Positions 21,843-34,038 of a stretch of 64,000 bases of DNA are shown in pieces (positions within the stretch are counted from its first letter, which is position 1; the number at the start of each line of letters is the position of its first letter). A model generated the notes under the pieces. It saw nothing but the letters and a program-made list of their open reading frames with translations, did no database searches and was not told where the DNA came from. Origin of the DNA: Gari tellinella (lineage: Eukaryota; Mollusca; Bivalvia; Cardiida; Psammobiidae). The position numbers and the translations under genes are program-made. Location of the stretch: NCBI GenBank assembly GCA_922989275.2, contig OV277857.1, forward strand, positions 6,324,001 through 6,388,000. The letters are read 5' to 3'.

Positions 21843-22456
21843 GCAAACAGTGTCGACCAAGATCAGAGGGCTCCTATAGGAACCCTCTGATCTGGGTCTA
21901 TAATGTTTGCAAATCTAATGAGTATTTTTTGAACAGGTCCATGGTGTTGTAATCTTGAGTGAACACAGGTTTAACCCATATTAAGCCTAGTGTCTGTTAA
22001 AGGGGACATTAGAAAACAATGAAGACCCTGATGAGATGCTATCATTACGTAGCTACTCATCAGGGTCGGCACTGTTTGCTATTGCATATGAAATGTTTTG
22101 CTGTATGGACAAACACTGCAGTGTCCCTAAATCACCATTGTTTATAAATTTATAATGAAATCTTCCAGCAAGCACATAGGTAGAGTTTATTTACACTTAA
22201 TAATACAATACCAAGGCATATAATTAATGGTTTAATACAGTAGCCCAAATCTTCTACACAATATTCATGATTATAAAACCCACTGTGAACATCATATATT
22301 ATCTTAAAATACTATTACATTAGCTAAAAAGATAAGAAAAACATATCCCTAGTAAAGAGTGCAGAACCCTTCCAAACAGATCTTGCAAGAAAACAGTGCA
22401 GACCCTGATCAGACAGCTCCTTCAGGAGCTGTCTGATCTGGGTCTACACTGTTTTC
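21843..22456. repeat. Three core 1a hairpins (21843-21910, 22012-22079, 22389-22456)
   Basis: The first has GGGCTCC/GGAACCC with asymmetric wear. The second keeps only the outer arms (AAGACCCTGATGAGA .. CTCATCAGGGTCGG) with loop stem GCTA-CGTAGC, closer to core 1b in size. The third is near perfect with stem CAGCTCC/GGAGCTG, changed on both arms relative to GGGCTCC. Confidence 0.88.
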
Positions 22457-22962
22457 AAAAAACCTGCATATACACAATTACCAGAAGAATTGTTATTACT
22501 CGCCATTAGGATAATGGTAGGTAAGATAATTTAACCTACACCCTATGTGAGCCTCAAAGAAGACAAAAAATTCCAAACTTTAGGCCAGTGACATGTGAAA
22601 TAAATCATGCTTCCTTAATCTTGGAAAACTCTGTTAACATCACTTCACCAATTGCTATGATCCCCGTTGCATCTTACGCTGCTGTTCTCATAAAACATCG
22701 AACTTTCCAAATACTTCACATTTACATAAATGCAAGATACAATAACGCATATAAATATCTGGACATGGCTGTCATTTAGAATTGGATATGTCTATAACTT
22801 ACGGCCGAGAAAATTACTGTATTTCAGAAATTGAGCAGTGTTTCGGTACACGGAAACGAAGAGCGTTTTTGCAGGTAGCAGGTAATACACTTTTGCTATC
22901 ATTGGAACAGGGCAAGCTGCAATTGTGCAAGGAGGGGGAACACATGCTCCCGATGTTTGTAA
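22457..22962. other. No gene recognised
   Basis: Short overlapping ORFs at 22588-23049 on both strands show no family signature. No repeat family recognised. Confidence 0.4.
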
Positions 22963-23049
22963 GCAATCCTCCCTATATACCTTCGGCTTGCCGGATAACT
23001 TTACCCGTTCCTCAATAGCCCATAAGTGCACCTCACCTATATCCAACAC

Positions 23050-23242
23050 CAGGGCTCCAGATAAGAGGGCGTAAACTGAACAAATTCAACATTTTCTCAC
23101 TTATTTCAACACCAAATCCTATGGTGTTACTACTCATTAGAATCATCTCTTCGAGACGATTCTAATGAGTAGTGACACTATAGGGTTTTATGCGGAAATA
23201 AAGATTTTAGTTTTTGAAATACCCCCCTTATCTGGAGCTCTG
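23050..23242. mobile_element. CAGGG1 MITE, TSD CAACAC (second copy 23623-23815)
   Basis: CAGGGCTCCAGATAAG to TTATCTGGAGCTCTG, 193 bp, flanked by CAACAC at 23044-23049 and 23243-23248. The duplicated copy at 23623-23815 keeps CAACAC on both sides (23617-23622, 23816-23821). Confidence 0.93.
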
Positions 23243-23528
23243 CAACACCCCTGTGAAAACTGTTCAAGAATTTAAGAATATTCATGAACATTAAATTGCC
23301 GCTTCTAGAATTGCTCTAGAGCTTCAAAAATTACTTTACAAATTCTACAAAAATAGTTCAAGAACTTTTGAAATTCTAGAACAATGGTTCTAAAACCATC
23401 AAATTTTTAGGGTTTTTTTGCATATTAATTCATGAACTTTAAATGGCTTTTTCTAGAATTGTTCATAAATATTCAAGAAATTATTCTGGAATAGTTCTAA
23501 CATAATTCAATATCTTTACACAGGGGTT
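23243..23528. mobile_element. AT-rich TIR element, ends CAACACCCCTGTG (second copy 23816-24098)
   Basis: Left CAACACCCCTGTGAAAACTG, right TTTACACAGGGGTTGC. The interior is full of short inverted words (TTCTAGAA, GTTCAAGAA, TTCATGAA). The left end coincides with the CAGGG1 target site, so the outer boundary is uncertain. Family not recognised. Confidence 0.6.
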
Positions 23529-24132
23529 GCAATCCTCCCTATATACCTTCAGCTTGCCGGATAACTTAAGTTATAACCAGTTCCTCAATAGCCCATAAGT
23601 GAATCTCATCTGTATCCAACACCAGGGCTCCAGATAAGAGGGGCGTAAACTGAACAAATCCAACATTTTCTCACTTATTTCAGCACCAAATCCTATGGTG
23701 TTACTACTCATTAGAATCGTCTCGAAGAGCAATTCTAATGAGTAGTGACACCATAGGGTTTAATGCGGCAATAAAGATTTTAGTTTTTAAAATACTCCCC
23801 TTATCTGGAGCTCTGCAACACCCCTGTGAAAACTGTTCAAGAATTTAAGAATATTCATGAATGTTAAATTGCTGCATCTAGAATTTTTCTTGAGCTTCAA
23901 GAATTACTTTACAAATTCTACAAAAAGTGTTCAAGAACTTTTAAAATTCTAGAACAATGGTTCTAAAACCATCAATTTTTTTGTTTTTTTGCATATTAAT
24001 TCATGAACTTTAAATGGCTTTTCTAGAATTGTTCATAAATATTCAAGAAATTATTCTGGAATAGTTCTAACATAATTCAATATATTTACACAGGGGTTGC
24101 ATTCAGTGTTTATAGGTTATAGGTTGCTGCTT

Positions 24133-24192
24133 AAAGCATCCCAAAAATATAGTAAAAATCTTCTTTAGAAGATTTCTGTATTCTTAATATCC
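24133..24192. repeat. Decayed core 2h hairpin
   Basis: GCTTAAAGCATCCCAAAAAT .. AAATCTTC/TTTA/GAAGATTT .. ATCCTGCTTTAAGC. The loop-proximal stem is again different but paired. Confidence 0.75.
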
Positions 24193-24251
24193 TGCTTTAA
24201 GCACAAAATTTCAGAATGTAGAATAAATATGTATCAATAATGCAGATCCAA

Positions 24252-24382
24252 ATATAAAGGATAAAATTGTACACTATTGTTTCAATTTATTCAAGTTTAG
24301 TTATAAGGATACCCCAGTGTAACAGTGTTACAACTAAACTTAAATAAATTCAAATAATATTGTACAGTCTTTTCCTTTATAT
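24252..24382. repeat. Large imperfect palindrome, arms about 52 bp
   Basis: Left arm ATATAAAGGATAAAATTGTA .. TTTATTCAAGTTTAGTT; right arm AACTAAACTTAAATAAATTC .. TTTTCCTTTATAT; loop of about 24 nt (24307-24330) with its own small GTAACAGTGTTAC palindrome. Not related to the other cores; single copy here. Confidence 0.85.
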
Positions 24383-26760
24383 AATTTTAATATCAATGTT
24401 TGACCATTCACCTGTTTAGTCTATATTATAGTGTGTATAATCAATATGTATTTAGGCTTTGCCTATGGAACGAAAAATAAAGCAAAATTGTACTAGATCT
24501 AATGAAAACAGACTAGATCAATCAATATTTCAGATGATACATGATCATTATAAGTGGGCACATGTAGTTTTATACATGTATATAAATAATTAGCAGAAGA
24601 AGGGGTAAAGCTGAAAGTTCTTTTAGTTATAAGATATGATCACTAAAGTTTTAAACATTTTCATATTTTCCTTATTCCCCAAACTGTGTCAATATGTACT
24701 AAACTTAAAATTCATTCTGAACTAAATTGTGATCACTCTCTTTCTTAAGGTACATATTCATTACTGTATAAAGCGGAACTATTTTCTTCAGTGGAGGAAT
24801 ACATTAAAGGCATATAATGGCCTATCAATGGAGTAATGGTTTAACTTTTCACTTCATCACCTAGTGCTAGCTGAAATGTATGCACTCTTTACCTACCAAT
24901 GAGGCGAAAAATGCCGAGGCAAAAATGCCGAGACCCGCAGTTACTGGCGAATACTTTACACATTATTACATAAAAACCACCCAGGCATGTTAAACATACA
25001 TAAAATGGCTAGAAAACTTTCATCACCAATATGAACTCAAGAAGGCATTACTAATTACAAGCGAAGTATTTGTTCAAATGCACAGTGTTGACTACTCGGG
25101 AGAAATGCAACACCCAATGCTTTGTTAAGCATGATATACCTTGATGCACTGAAGCGTGTCCTTAACGCAACAAAGACGTAAAGGACGACCCAGCTTCATC
25201 TTTCCTCATATTTTGTTAAACCAACCAAATATCCTTGTATAAATCTTTACCCACATGCTCTGTCATATCACTATCGTTTTATCTGATTTCAGTTTGGTAA
25301 TGTGTCTGTTTTTTATAATAAACTTATAACCAACAGTCAAACTTTTATTGCGCTAAAACAGAACCATAAAATATGATAACCTATAATAAAAGCAGATTGC
25401 TTAACGCAGGATAAAAGTAATGCAGAAAGGAGCTGCATTACTTTTTTCCTGCATTAAGCTATAACCTATTAAGACTGCCAGAGTACCATCGTGTTCAAAT
25501 CGTCGCCTTATATACGGTTGGCTGCATCAGTTTTTAACACTTACATATAAGATACATCAGGGAGCATCCGTGAGTTTTGTTAAGATGCGGAGAACTTAAA
25601 GAGAGACTATTTTGCCACACCTATGAAAACAATTTGCAAATGCTTGCGTGAATGCTATTTTCTGTACAGTAATAAAGCATCAATCCCTCCATATTTGGTA
25701 CCACATTGGGTAATATGTAGGCCAATGCAGATGTAATTACACCCTGGACATATTATTGCATGTTTACCGCCTCGAAATGTTAGTCATACCATGTGATCAA
25801 TACAAAGAAGATTGGTTTTAACAAGCTAGTGGCCAGGCCGTACATAATAAGTGCAAACACAGGCATGACACGAACCGATAATGCATACATTTCAAGCTAA
25901 ATTAAAATTGAGAAACACTCTTCCCAGTGTTTCAATCGATATGTAGAAAGTTGAGACTAACTGGAATTTATGTCACATCTTTTAAAGTGAAATGAAATAC
26001 AATATTCACTTCTATATACCCTTGGCTATTTAATCACCCCGAACAAAGTGCAGCAACGAAAGTCATATTGTTCATGTTATGACACCATATCGTGTTTTAA
26101 AATCAATATTTGATGAAGCCTTCCGTTAATAAAGGAAAAAGACCCCGGGTGTAGACTATTATTTTTTCTAATCCCCTGCTCATATAGCCTAACTGCAATT
26201 CTCTTAATATTATCCAATCTTTTGTTTCCAGATCTAAATAAATTGAAATCACCCTAATGCATGCTTATTTAATAAACCTTGTAAGAGTATTTTCTAAGGC
26301 ACCGCTGTTTTAAGATGACACATATCAATTACATTCCCACCAAAGGTTCAATTTCAAACCAACTCCATACCAACATTTCAAATACTTTTCAATGCAAATT
26401 TCAAAATTATCAATTGAACATGCAAATTATCGTGGATATCTTTCCTCGATAGCATTGTTTGCTTAATAGAGAGAGCTGAAAATAATACAAGATTGCATTT
26501 GAAGATTCAAATGTCATTTACAGAGGTCTAAGTTTGACATACAAAATAGATTAAATATGCTTTATGGGAACTCTCACATGCAACTCAGAACCTGTTTAAT
26601 TCTAGGAGTATCCGGGAATCTTAGTAACTGATGGGAAGGGGAAAAAACATGAGGAATAAATCTACATCAAATGTCAGAATAAGATGCACCCACTAAGTAT
26701 TAAAACAAAATGGAAATTGAATGAAAATGGAAATGTTGCCCATTATCTTACACTCTCTCA
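24383..26760. other. No gene; mostly unassigned sequence
   Basis: A TTAA1 right-half remnant at about 24740-24845 and a core 2h hairpin at 25399-25459 (stem GAAAGGAGCT shortened at the loop) are the only recognised features. No splice-bounded ORF stood out. Confidence 0.4.
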
Positions 26761-26974
26761 TTAACCCTCATAACACTAAATTTCTAAATGGACTATTCCT
26801 TTTCCTATATATTGACCAGTTTATATTGAATATTTAGGGGTTTGTTTGGAAAGTATTTAAAATTATGGCAAACAGTGTAGACACTGATCAGAGGGCTCCT
26901 TATGGAGCCCTCTGATCAGGGTCTACACTATTTGTAATTTATATATACACTAGTTACCCATGTAATAAGGGTTT
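26761..26974. mobile_element. TTAA5 MITE carrying core 1a
   Basis: TTAACCCTCATAACACTAAA start, 'GTAATAAGGGTTTA' end (final TTAA lost). Core 1a at 26868-26934, near perfect. Confidence 0.8.
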
Positions 26975-27533
26975 ATATTGTACACCATGCAGTATATTTG
27001 TTATTTTTTGTTTCTCATCATCTTTTAGAGGAAAATCTGTAAAACATAAAAAAAATATGGAATTTTTGGGGTTCTTTATTTCGACTTTTCACAGACTATT
27101 TTTGAAATAAGAACCTATAGAGTTCTTACTTTGTAAGAATTTTACACGAAATGCACATTTTACATGAAATTTAAATTAGATAGAATATAAGAAATATAAG
27201 TATGATGTTTGGAAATTTTTCATATCTAGCACGTGTAGCACATGAAATATGTAAATGTAGGAAAAGTTTTTGTAGATATTTTCAAACAGTTTGGTACCAT
27301 GCAGATCAGAAGCTGAGTTAAACTCCGCACCTTATCAGTATCCAATCTATTAGTCATGTACCGGTCATTCTTCGGAATAATTTTTTGAAATTTTATTTTT
27401 CAAATTTTTAAATTTAAAGGACTTTGCAGACCACAAACTTGAAGCAAACAACCTTTTTCAAAGCTGTCAAAAGGTTAATATGTGTAGTATGTTAAACTTT
27501 ACAGAACTATGACCAGACAAAAAAAAACCTTTT

Positions 27534-27600
27534 CAAACAGTGTAGACCTTGATCAGAGGGCTCCTAAAGGAGCCCTCTGATCAGGGTCTACACTGATTGC
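27534..27600. repeat. Core 1a hairpin, near perfect
   Basis: CAAACAGTGTAGACCTTGAT .. GGGCTCC/TAAA/GGAGCCC .. TCAGGGTCTACACTG. A degenerate core 1b lies upstream at about 27287-27350. Confidence 0.9.
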
Positions 27601-28303
27601 TATACTTTTGAATATTTTGGGACAAATCCCTCAAAAATCAAAATAAACTGGTCATTTTTTTAAGAAATGGATAAGTTCGTTTGAAAACTCAGCAATATTA
27701 AGGGCAAACGGCTATTTCTCCCCCACTCTATGTATCATAGGCTTAAGCTGCATTATAGTTTCAACATCTCTGCTCTCTCTATTAAAAGTTTTAATGCATT
27801 TCCACGGCTTCTGCACGATGCCAGTGTCACAATGCTAATGGTAGATAGAACTAGTTCATTCTATTGATTTTATTTTTGGAAATTCTTTCACAATTTCAAC
27901 CATTATTGTGTATGATGTCAGTAACCTTACAGCTTGCATCTGAATAAACAGAAAAAAACAATCTAGATGTCTTGCTTTAGGCCGGATCTCTAAGCCTCAT
28001 TGTTTGACACAGTTTCTGAAAGCAAAGATTTGGAGAAATAATAGTATTGTTTTTTTCTCAAGATTACTAATGTTTTTAAATATTAAATTATTTCATGTCA
28101 GGAGAATTGTTAAAGGGAGCCATGTGCAAAGTCAATTTTGGTAGAAAATTAAAAATAATAAATTTTTCTCATATTCTATCATTTCCAAAGTAGCTTGACC
28201 ATATAATTATATTTATATTAGATATTATACTAATCTAAGGTCAATATGAAAACATATACAATAGTGATGCCAAAGGTTTTGTTTTTTTTTGCTATGAGCT
28301 TGG
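27601..28303. other. No gene or repeat recognised
   Basis: AT-rich sequence with no recognised coding signal or palindrome. Confidence 0.4.
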
Positions 28304-28554
28304 TTAACCCTTCACCACATAGCCTGTTTCTAGTTTTGAAGATATGTGACCACTTATAGCAGGTTGAAAGTAAAGCAGAATGCGCCTAAGGCGCATTCTG
28401 CTTTCCTTTCAGCCTGCTTTAAGCTATTGTCCGCTAGGATATAGAAAATATTTCTTATGATACATGTTCATGACTATTTAAAAATGAATTATTTTCTTCA
28501 GTGAAGGAATGAATTAGAGGCGTAAAAAGGTGTGTTTATGGGGTAATGGGTTAA
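28304..28554. mobile_element. TTAA1 MITE with core 2d, TTAA at both ends
   Basis: TTAACCCTTCACCACATAG to GGGGTAATGGGTTAA, 251 bp; core 2d at 28352-28424 with centre GCGCCTAAGGCGC. The loop TTAA is reduced to CTAAG. Confidence 0.88.
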
Positions 28555-28636
28555 TATTAGTGTTGGGTATATTGATGCTTTTTTATTACAGTGTAGACCC
28601 AGATCAGACAGTTCCATTATGGTATGCACTGTTTTC

Positions 28637-29133
28637 TTAACCCATTACCCCATAAATATGCCTTTTATGCCTTTGATTTATTCCTCGACTGAATAAAATA
28701 GTTTGTATCTATACAATCAGGACTATGCATCATAAGAAATATTTTTTATATTCTAGCAGATGGTAGTTTAAAACAGACTTAAAGTAAATCAGAATGCACC
28801 TTAAGGCCCATTCTGCTTTACTTTCAACCTGCTTTAAGAGTTCACCTGTCGTCCAAACAAAAAGAGGCTATTGGGTAAAGGATTAAGGCCCATTCTGCTT
28901 TACTTTCAACCTGCTTTAAGAGTTCACCTGTCGTCCAAACAAAAACAGGCTATTGGGTAAAGGATTAAGGCACATTCTGGTTTACTTATACCTGCTTTAA
29001 GCCACAATCAGCAAGGATATAGAAAATACTTCTTCTGATATATATTCATTACTTTTTAAATCAAAACTATTTTTCTTGAGAGGAGGAATTATTTAAATGC
29101 ATAAAAAAGCTTATCAATGGGATAATGGGTTAA
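28637..29133. mobile_element. TTAA1 MITE followed by TTAA-delimited half-element repeats
   Basis: A full copy (28637-28886) is followed by an extra half running from loop TTAA to terminal TTAA. 'TTAAGGCCCATTCTGC..GGGTAAAGGATTAAGG' occurs at 28801-28882 and again at 28883-28964 (82 bp each). A third half starts at TTAA 28965 but ends with the other framework arm ('..AATGGGTTAA', 29130-29133). Every junction is a TTAA. Confidence 0.9.
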
Positions 29134-29198
29134 AGAACTGTGAAAATGATGAAATAGGACAAGGTTAAAAATTTGCTTAAAAATCCCAGAGGCTCCCT

Positions 29199-29414
29199 TT
29201 AATTCTTTGCATGCTAGCGGCGGATATATCTGCCACAGTGATAACCTTTGCAAACAGTTCGGATCCCGATGAGATGCCGCGTAATGCAGCATCTCATCAG
29301 GATCAAAACTGTTTGCTATTCTGACACTGAAATTTTGAAAGTTCTAATTTTAGAACCATAGCAGACGACAAATAGTTGCAGACGAAAAAATTTCCTCAGC
29401 ATGCAAAGAGTTAA
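29199..29414. mobile_element. TTAA3 MITE carrying core 1b
   Basis: TTAATTCTTTGCATGC to AGCATGCAAAGAGTTAA, TTAA at both sides; core 1b at 29250-29315 with stem ATGCCGCG/TGCAGCAT. Confidence 0.88.
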
Positions 29415-31730
29415 ATAAGCTTAAATGAAGCATGTCAATATTTCTGAATATCTTAGGTAAGAAGCATTACTGGAGCTGACACGTTTTGTTTCATTATTTA
29501 TTTGTCATTTTCCCAAATCCTTAAAGGAGATAATATTATATTTAATGCAAATATTCCTGACTGAAAATGTCATCATCATGCTTAGCCTAATTCATCACAA
29601 CTTGATTCCTATGAATGAACAAAATGCACATTGATTGCATGGGTGGCAATTAGTTAAGCCCTGAACAAGTTGTTCTTTTTTAAAAACAATCGCTTTTAAA
29701 ACAAGTTGTCTTTTTCGAAAAAGTTTTTTTCTATGTTTGTATGAAAATTACTTTCATATTACATTGTAATTGTTGATTAAGTGCAATATGGGTGTCAAAC
29801 AAATTGGATCCAGATCAAATGTTTTCAAAATCAATATATCATATGCCTAGCAAAGGAAAGGTTATGATACATTTTAAACATGAAGAAATAACACGGAAAT
29901 GAGAATATGAAGAATTGTACAGATACAAAACAAGCAAGAAAGTGTCCAGTTTTCGATGAGGAAGTGAGAAAAAATTCAAATGGCGCAGATACTTTCTCCC
30001 AGTCAGGGCGAACCAAAAAACACTCCCCTAAATGTGCCCCAGAGTTACAGCATATTATGGCGCTTGCTAGATGTAGAGTCTAGGCTTACCTAGATATACC
30101 GCTTTAGAGGTCACCCCCTCCTGCATGCAAAGGTCAAAATTCTCAGAGATCTATGTGGGCTAGAGAAATATACACATGTAGAACACACTCTACCATCTCA
30201 TACTACCATGGCAGTGCCACACTAGCCTACAGACACAATGGAACTGCCACAACGAGTCTTAAACTGCATACAGTAAACCTTCGCTACCATCACAAAACAG
30301 CCACCTTCTTTCACAATGATCAAGAACATTTCCGGCTTTAAGCAAGATAAAAGTAAAGCAGAAAGCTCCTACAGGAGCTTTCTGCTTTACTTTAATCTTG
30401 CTTTAAGTCATAAATCTGTTTAAAACAGCATCAAGTAATATTCTTTCGTGTGGTCGTAAAAGAGGGATTTAACTATACTTGTATGCTTTGATCATAAAGT
30501 TGTCATAAAAACAGAACAGCCGATACATGTTGTTTGCTTAGAACTCTGATTGAATGTGTTCTTTAAAAGTGCAGACTCTATAAACAGAACAGCAATTGCA
30601 TATGGCTAGTATTACAAAGCTGTTTTTGGATCTGGTGTATTATTTCCATTATATAATCACAGAAAGTTATGCTATAATACAAAAGGCTCTGCATGCCTAT
30701 TAATACCTTTACCGACATTCTTGTACACATAACGCTATACAATATAGTGCAAAAGCTCAAAAGTTCTGTACCTGGGTGTTGCATCTACCCTACTATAACT
30801 TGTATTTAAAACATTCAACCATTCGCCATTACAAACAGTGAAGACCCAGGTCAGACAAAGAGTTTTAACAAGGTGAAAGTATATATTATAACAAAGGGTC
30901 TTTCCACTGGGTAAAATTGTACTTGTTACATATCCGAATTACTGTGAACTCTTGATGATAACAAATAGTATAAAACCATGTAAGGTGATGTACTCTTTCA
31001 AATGTTGCAGCTAATCTAAGTCTACACTGTGTGGGATGTCCAATGGTTCTGCATGTTGCTCTTTTGTCAGTGACAATTGTGTATACACAGTTACACCTGT
31101 CTATTGTGATCACTTAACTACGTAAGTTTTCTGTTTCTAAAGCACCATGACTGCTTAAAGGAAGATAAAAGTAAGGCAGAAAGCTCTGTTAGGAGCTTTC
31201 TGCTTTTTTCATCTTGCTTAAACAGCTAGCTATCTGTCTTAATTATCATCAATAAGTCTACTTTCCAGTTGTTGTAATAGAGTAGTTCCTCTGTGATATA
31301 AAAGTTTGTAAAGGGTGTTATATAGGAATAAAACTTTATCTAAATACATGTACTTTTATTGTCACCTCTTATTGTTTTCATTGTTGTTTATAAATAGAAA
31401 TAAAGTCACAGTCAATAATTTCTAGTCCCATGTATTCCATTTTGTTTCTTAAAATAAAGGGATTTAATTGTTACTAAGAACTAAAAAGGGGTTAAATTAT
31501 TCTGGACAATTTCAGCCATATTTACACCATAAATATAATGTTACCACATGAGACTGGCTCACTAACATTCTGTATAAACAGGAACATAATTACAGTTCCG
31601 CGGATAAATTTCATCCTAAAGCAAAACTGAACGGCATACATTTGTACTAGATTAAATCAACCCTTACTCTGTAATAAAATTGCTTGCTTCAAACTGATGT
31701 TAGCATAATTTTGAAAATTCAATATTAATC
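29415..31730. other. No gene; two core 2h hairpins (30335-30407, 31153-31222)
   Basis: Both hairpins follow GCTTTAAGCAAGATAAAAGT .. AAAGCTCC/TACA/GGAGCTTT; the first is near perfect, the second has GCTCTGTTAGGAGC. A half core 1b (29797) and a half core 1a (30835) are decayed. The rest is unassigned. Confidence 0.6.
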
Positions 31731-31924
31731 CAGAGCTCCAGAAAATGTCAGTATTTCAAAAAGAAGTTTTTCATTTTTTCTCAGCCAAATCCTATGATGT
31801 TACTACTTATTAGAATCGTCTCTTGGAGACGATTCTAATAAGTAGTGACAACATAGGTTTTATTGAGGAAAAAAGGAGAAACTGTTGCAAGTGTTAAGTT
31901 TACTTGATCTTATCTGGAACCCTG
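31731..31924. mobile_element. CAGGG1 MITE, TSD TTAATC
   Basis: CAGAGCTCCAGAAAATG to TTATCTGGAACCCTG, flanked by TTAATC at 31725-31730 and 31925-31930. Core 3 with CTTATTAGAATCGTCTC/TTG/GAGACGATTCTAATAAG: the CATT to TATT change is mirrored. Confidence 0.92.
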
Positions 31925-31982
31925 TTAATCTATGTAATAGTATGTATTTCTAAATGAAGAAACCTATATATAGATGTTTAAG

Positions 31983-32580
31983 AGTTTTGTTCCTGATCAG
32001 ATGCCATGTTACATGACATCAGCTCTGGAGCCAAACTGTTTTTAATTTCCCTTATTTGTTAAACATAGCAGGGTAAAGGTTAAAAAGTCACAATTATATG
32101 TAAATACAGTAAAACCTCTCTATTACAACAACTAAAAAGAAGCCTAAATGATTGTATATAAGACAGGTGGCAGCTTAAAGCAAGGTGAACTAAAGTAAAA
32201 CAGAAATGTCGAACAGGAACTTTCTCTTTTACTTTCACCTTACTTTAAGCAACCACCTGTTTAAAAAACAAATTATTTTTACATGTTTAGTGATCATATT
32301 CGAGAATTTTTATTGTACAAGAATTAGCTCAATCTATATAATGAAAAGTACATTTTGATCAGCCCTCAGTTTGTAAACATGTTAATACATTTATTAACAT
32401 CTGACTGGTGTAATTATTCCATGTGTAATATTTGCTATATAGACTGGCAAAATTCTGATATTGTTAATATTGCACCCTTCACTGTATCAATAACAGTTAC
32501 AAACCAGATGAGATGCAAAGTAAACTTGGCATCTGAATAAATTTGGCATCTCATCAAATTCAAAACTGTTTGATATCAGG
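31983..32580. repeat. Decayed core 1b copies and a core 2h hairpin
   Basis: Core 1b remnants at about 31983-32043 and 32500-32572. Core 2h at 32172-32250 follows a Tigger-like end 'ACAGTAAAACCTCTCTATTA' at about 32107, so the hairpin may belong to a TA framework whose right end is lost. Confidence 0.6.
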
Positions 32581-34038
32581 TCATTTTGTATGTAGAAAAT
32601 TGATTTTTTCAAGGATATTTGTTTAAAATGAATCATAAATTATACAAACATAAATATATTTTATTGTGAAAGTATTAATTCATGAAAAGGATGAAACTAA
32701 TGCTTTTAAAACTTTGAATCAGAAAGAAAATCAATTAACAAATCATGCTTTAAATCCAGTTTTACAATTGAATATATCCATATAAACAAAACAATATTCT
32801 ATTGTCTCTTCTTAAACTCAATACTCTTTTATTTCATTTGTTTCAAGGTAAAATTAAATCTTACAGGCTATTATACATGTTTGTGCAAAGGTATGAAATT
32901 TGTCAGTATTGTTTATAATGCATGTGCATAAGAATATGTTGCAAAAATAATCTTCTTTGTTGTAAGATATTAATCCTTTCAAGGCTTCAAATTAGTGTGA
33001 ATATAAAAAGATGAAACACTTAAACATATTCTCCATTATGTCACCACAAAACTCAATATTTTGACTGCTCATTAGAACATAATTTTGATGAAATAATTTT
33101 AATGAGGAGTCATAGGATTTTGATGAAAAGTAATGAGTTTTTGTTTTGAAATACACCTCCCCCTGCTTATCTGCAGTTATGGTAATTTATTAAATATCCT
33201 AAACGTTTTTAGTTGGTGTAAACTAATTCATGATAATTATGCAATTTACATAGGAATTTTATTCATAAACAAATGTTACTTTGGCCATCTTTATTTGTTT
33301 TGGATTACTAAGGTGTAGAAATGGTCAGAAAATATCTAACATTGTGTCTTAACTACAGTCAAACTTATATTCAGCATGGGCATCACAGACATGAAATTGC
33401 TTAATGCAGGATAAAAGTAATGCAGAAAGCTCCTACAGGAGCTTTCTGCATTACTTTGATCAGCATTAAGCTACAGCTGTGTACCATCTGTCATAAAAGA
33501 CTGTTTATATATTTTTTATTTTGAATAGTTGCTCACTAAAAGTATGACTGTTTAAAATATAGCATATGCCCTCATGTTATACTTTGTTTATGTCATATAA
33601 TATAGAATGGTTGTTTTTATTATAGGTAGTTCTATGCACTTAATATTGACAATAAAACTGACATATATATTATTGTTTAAACTTCTTATTAATTATGAAA
33701 TTTATGTTTAAGCTAACATATATGACTATATTTATGTTGTTATATTTTGAAAAATGATAATTGCCATATATCTATATCTTATTTTCAGTCTCTCCATTCA
33801 TCTATGGTCTAGCAGTGGATTAACCCTTCTCATAGTAATATCATATGTTGATGACGTTTGTACACAGTTTGGATCCAGATCCAAACTGTTTGACACCTAG
33901 ATTATCCTTAATATTTTGGGTAAAAATGATAATTTCAGGAATGTAGCATATTACATTTGTGAAGAGGACAACTTGTTTAAAGTGAAACATATATTTTAAA
34001 AAAGAATAAAGAACATTTGTTCTGCATGAGAAGAGTAA
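32581..34038. other. No gene; core 2h hairpin and decayed copies
   Basis: Core 2h at 33399-33471 is near perfect. A strongly decayed CAGGG1 relative is visible at about 33030-33180. 33862-33893 is a core 1b with its centre deleted. Otherwise unassigned. Confidence 0.55.
33862..33893. repeat. Core 1b with loop-proximal stem deleted
   Basis: ACAGTTTGGATCCAGATCCA followed directly by AACTGTTTGACA: only the outer arms remain, joined at CAG. Compare 52309-52350. Confidence 0.85.

Larger units (their letters stand above)
22963..24098 (+). repeat. 566-bp segmental tandem duplication, two copies
   Basis: 22963-23528 and 23529-24098 both start 'GCAATCCTCCCTATATACC', run through a CAGGG1 MITE and then an AT-rich TIR element ending 'TTACACAGGGGTTGC'. 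Differences are scattered point changes and small indels (for example a shortened core 3 loop in copy 2, GAAGAGCAATTC), so the duplication followed both insertions. Confidence 0.95.
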
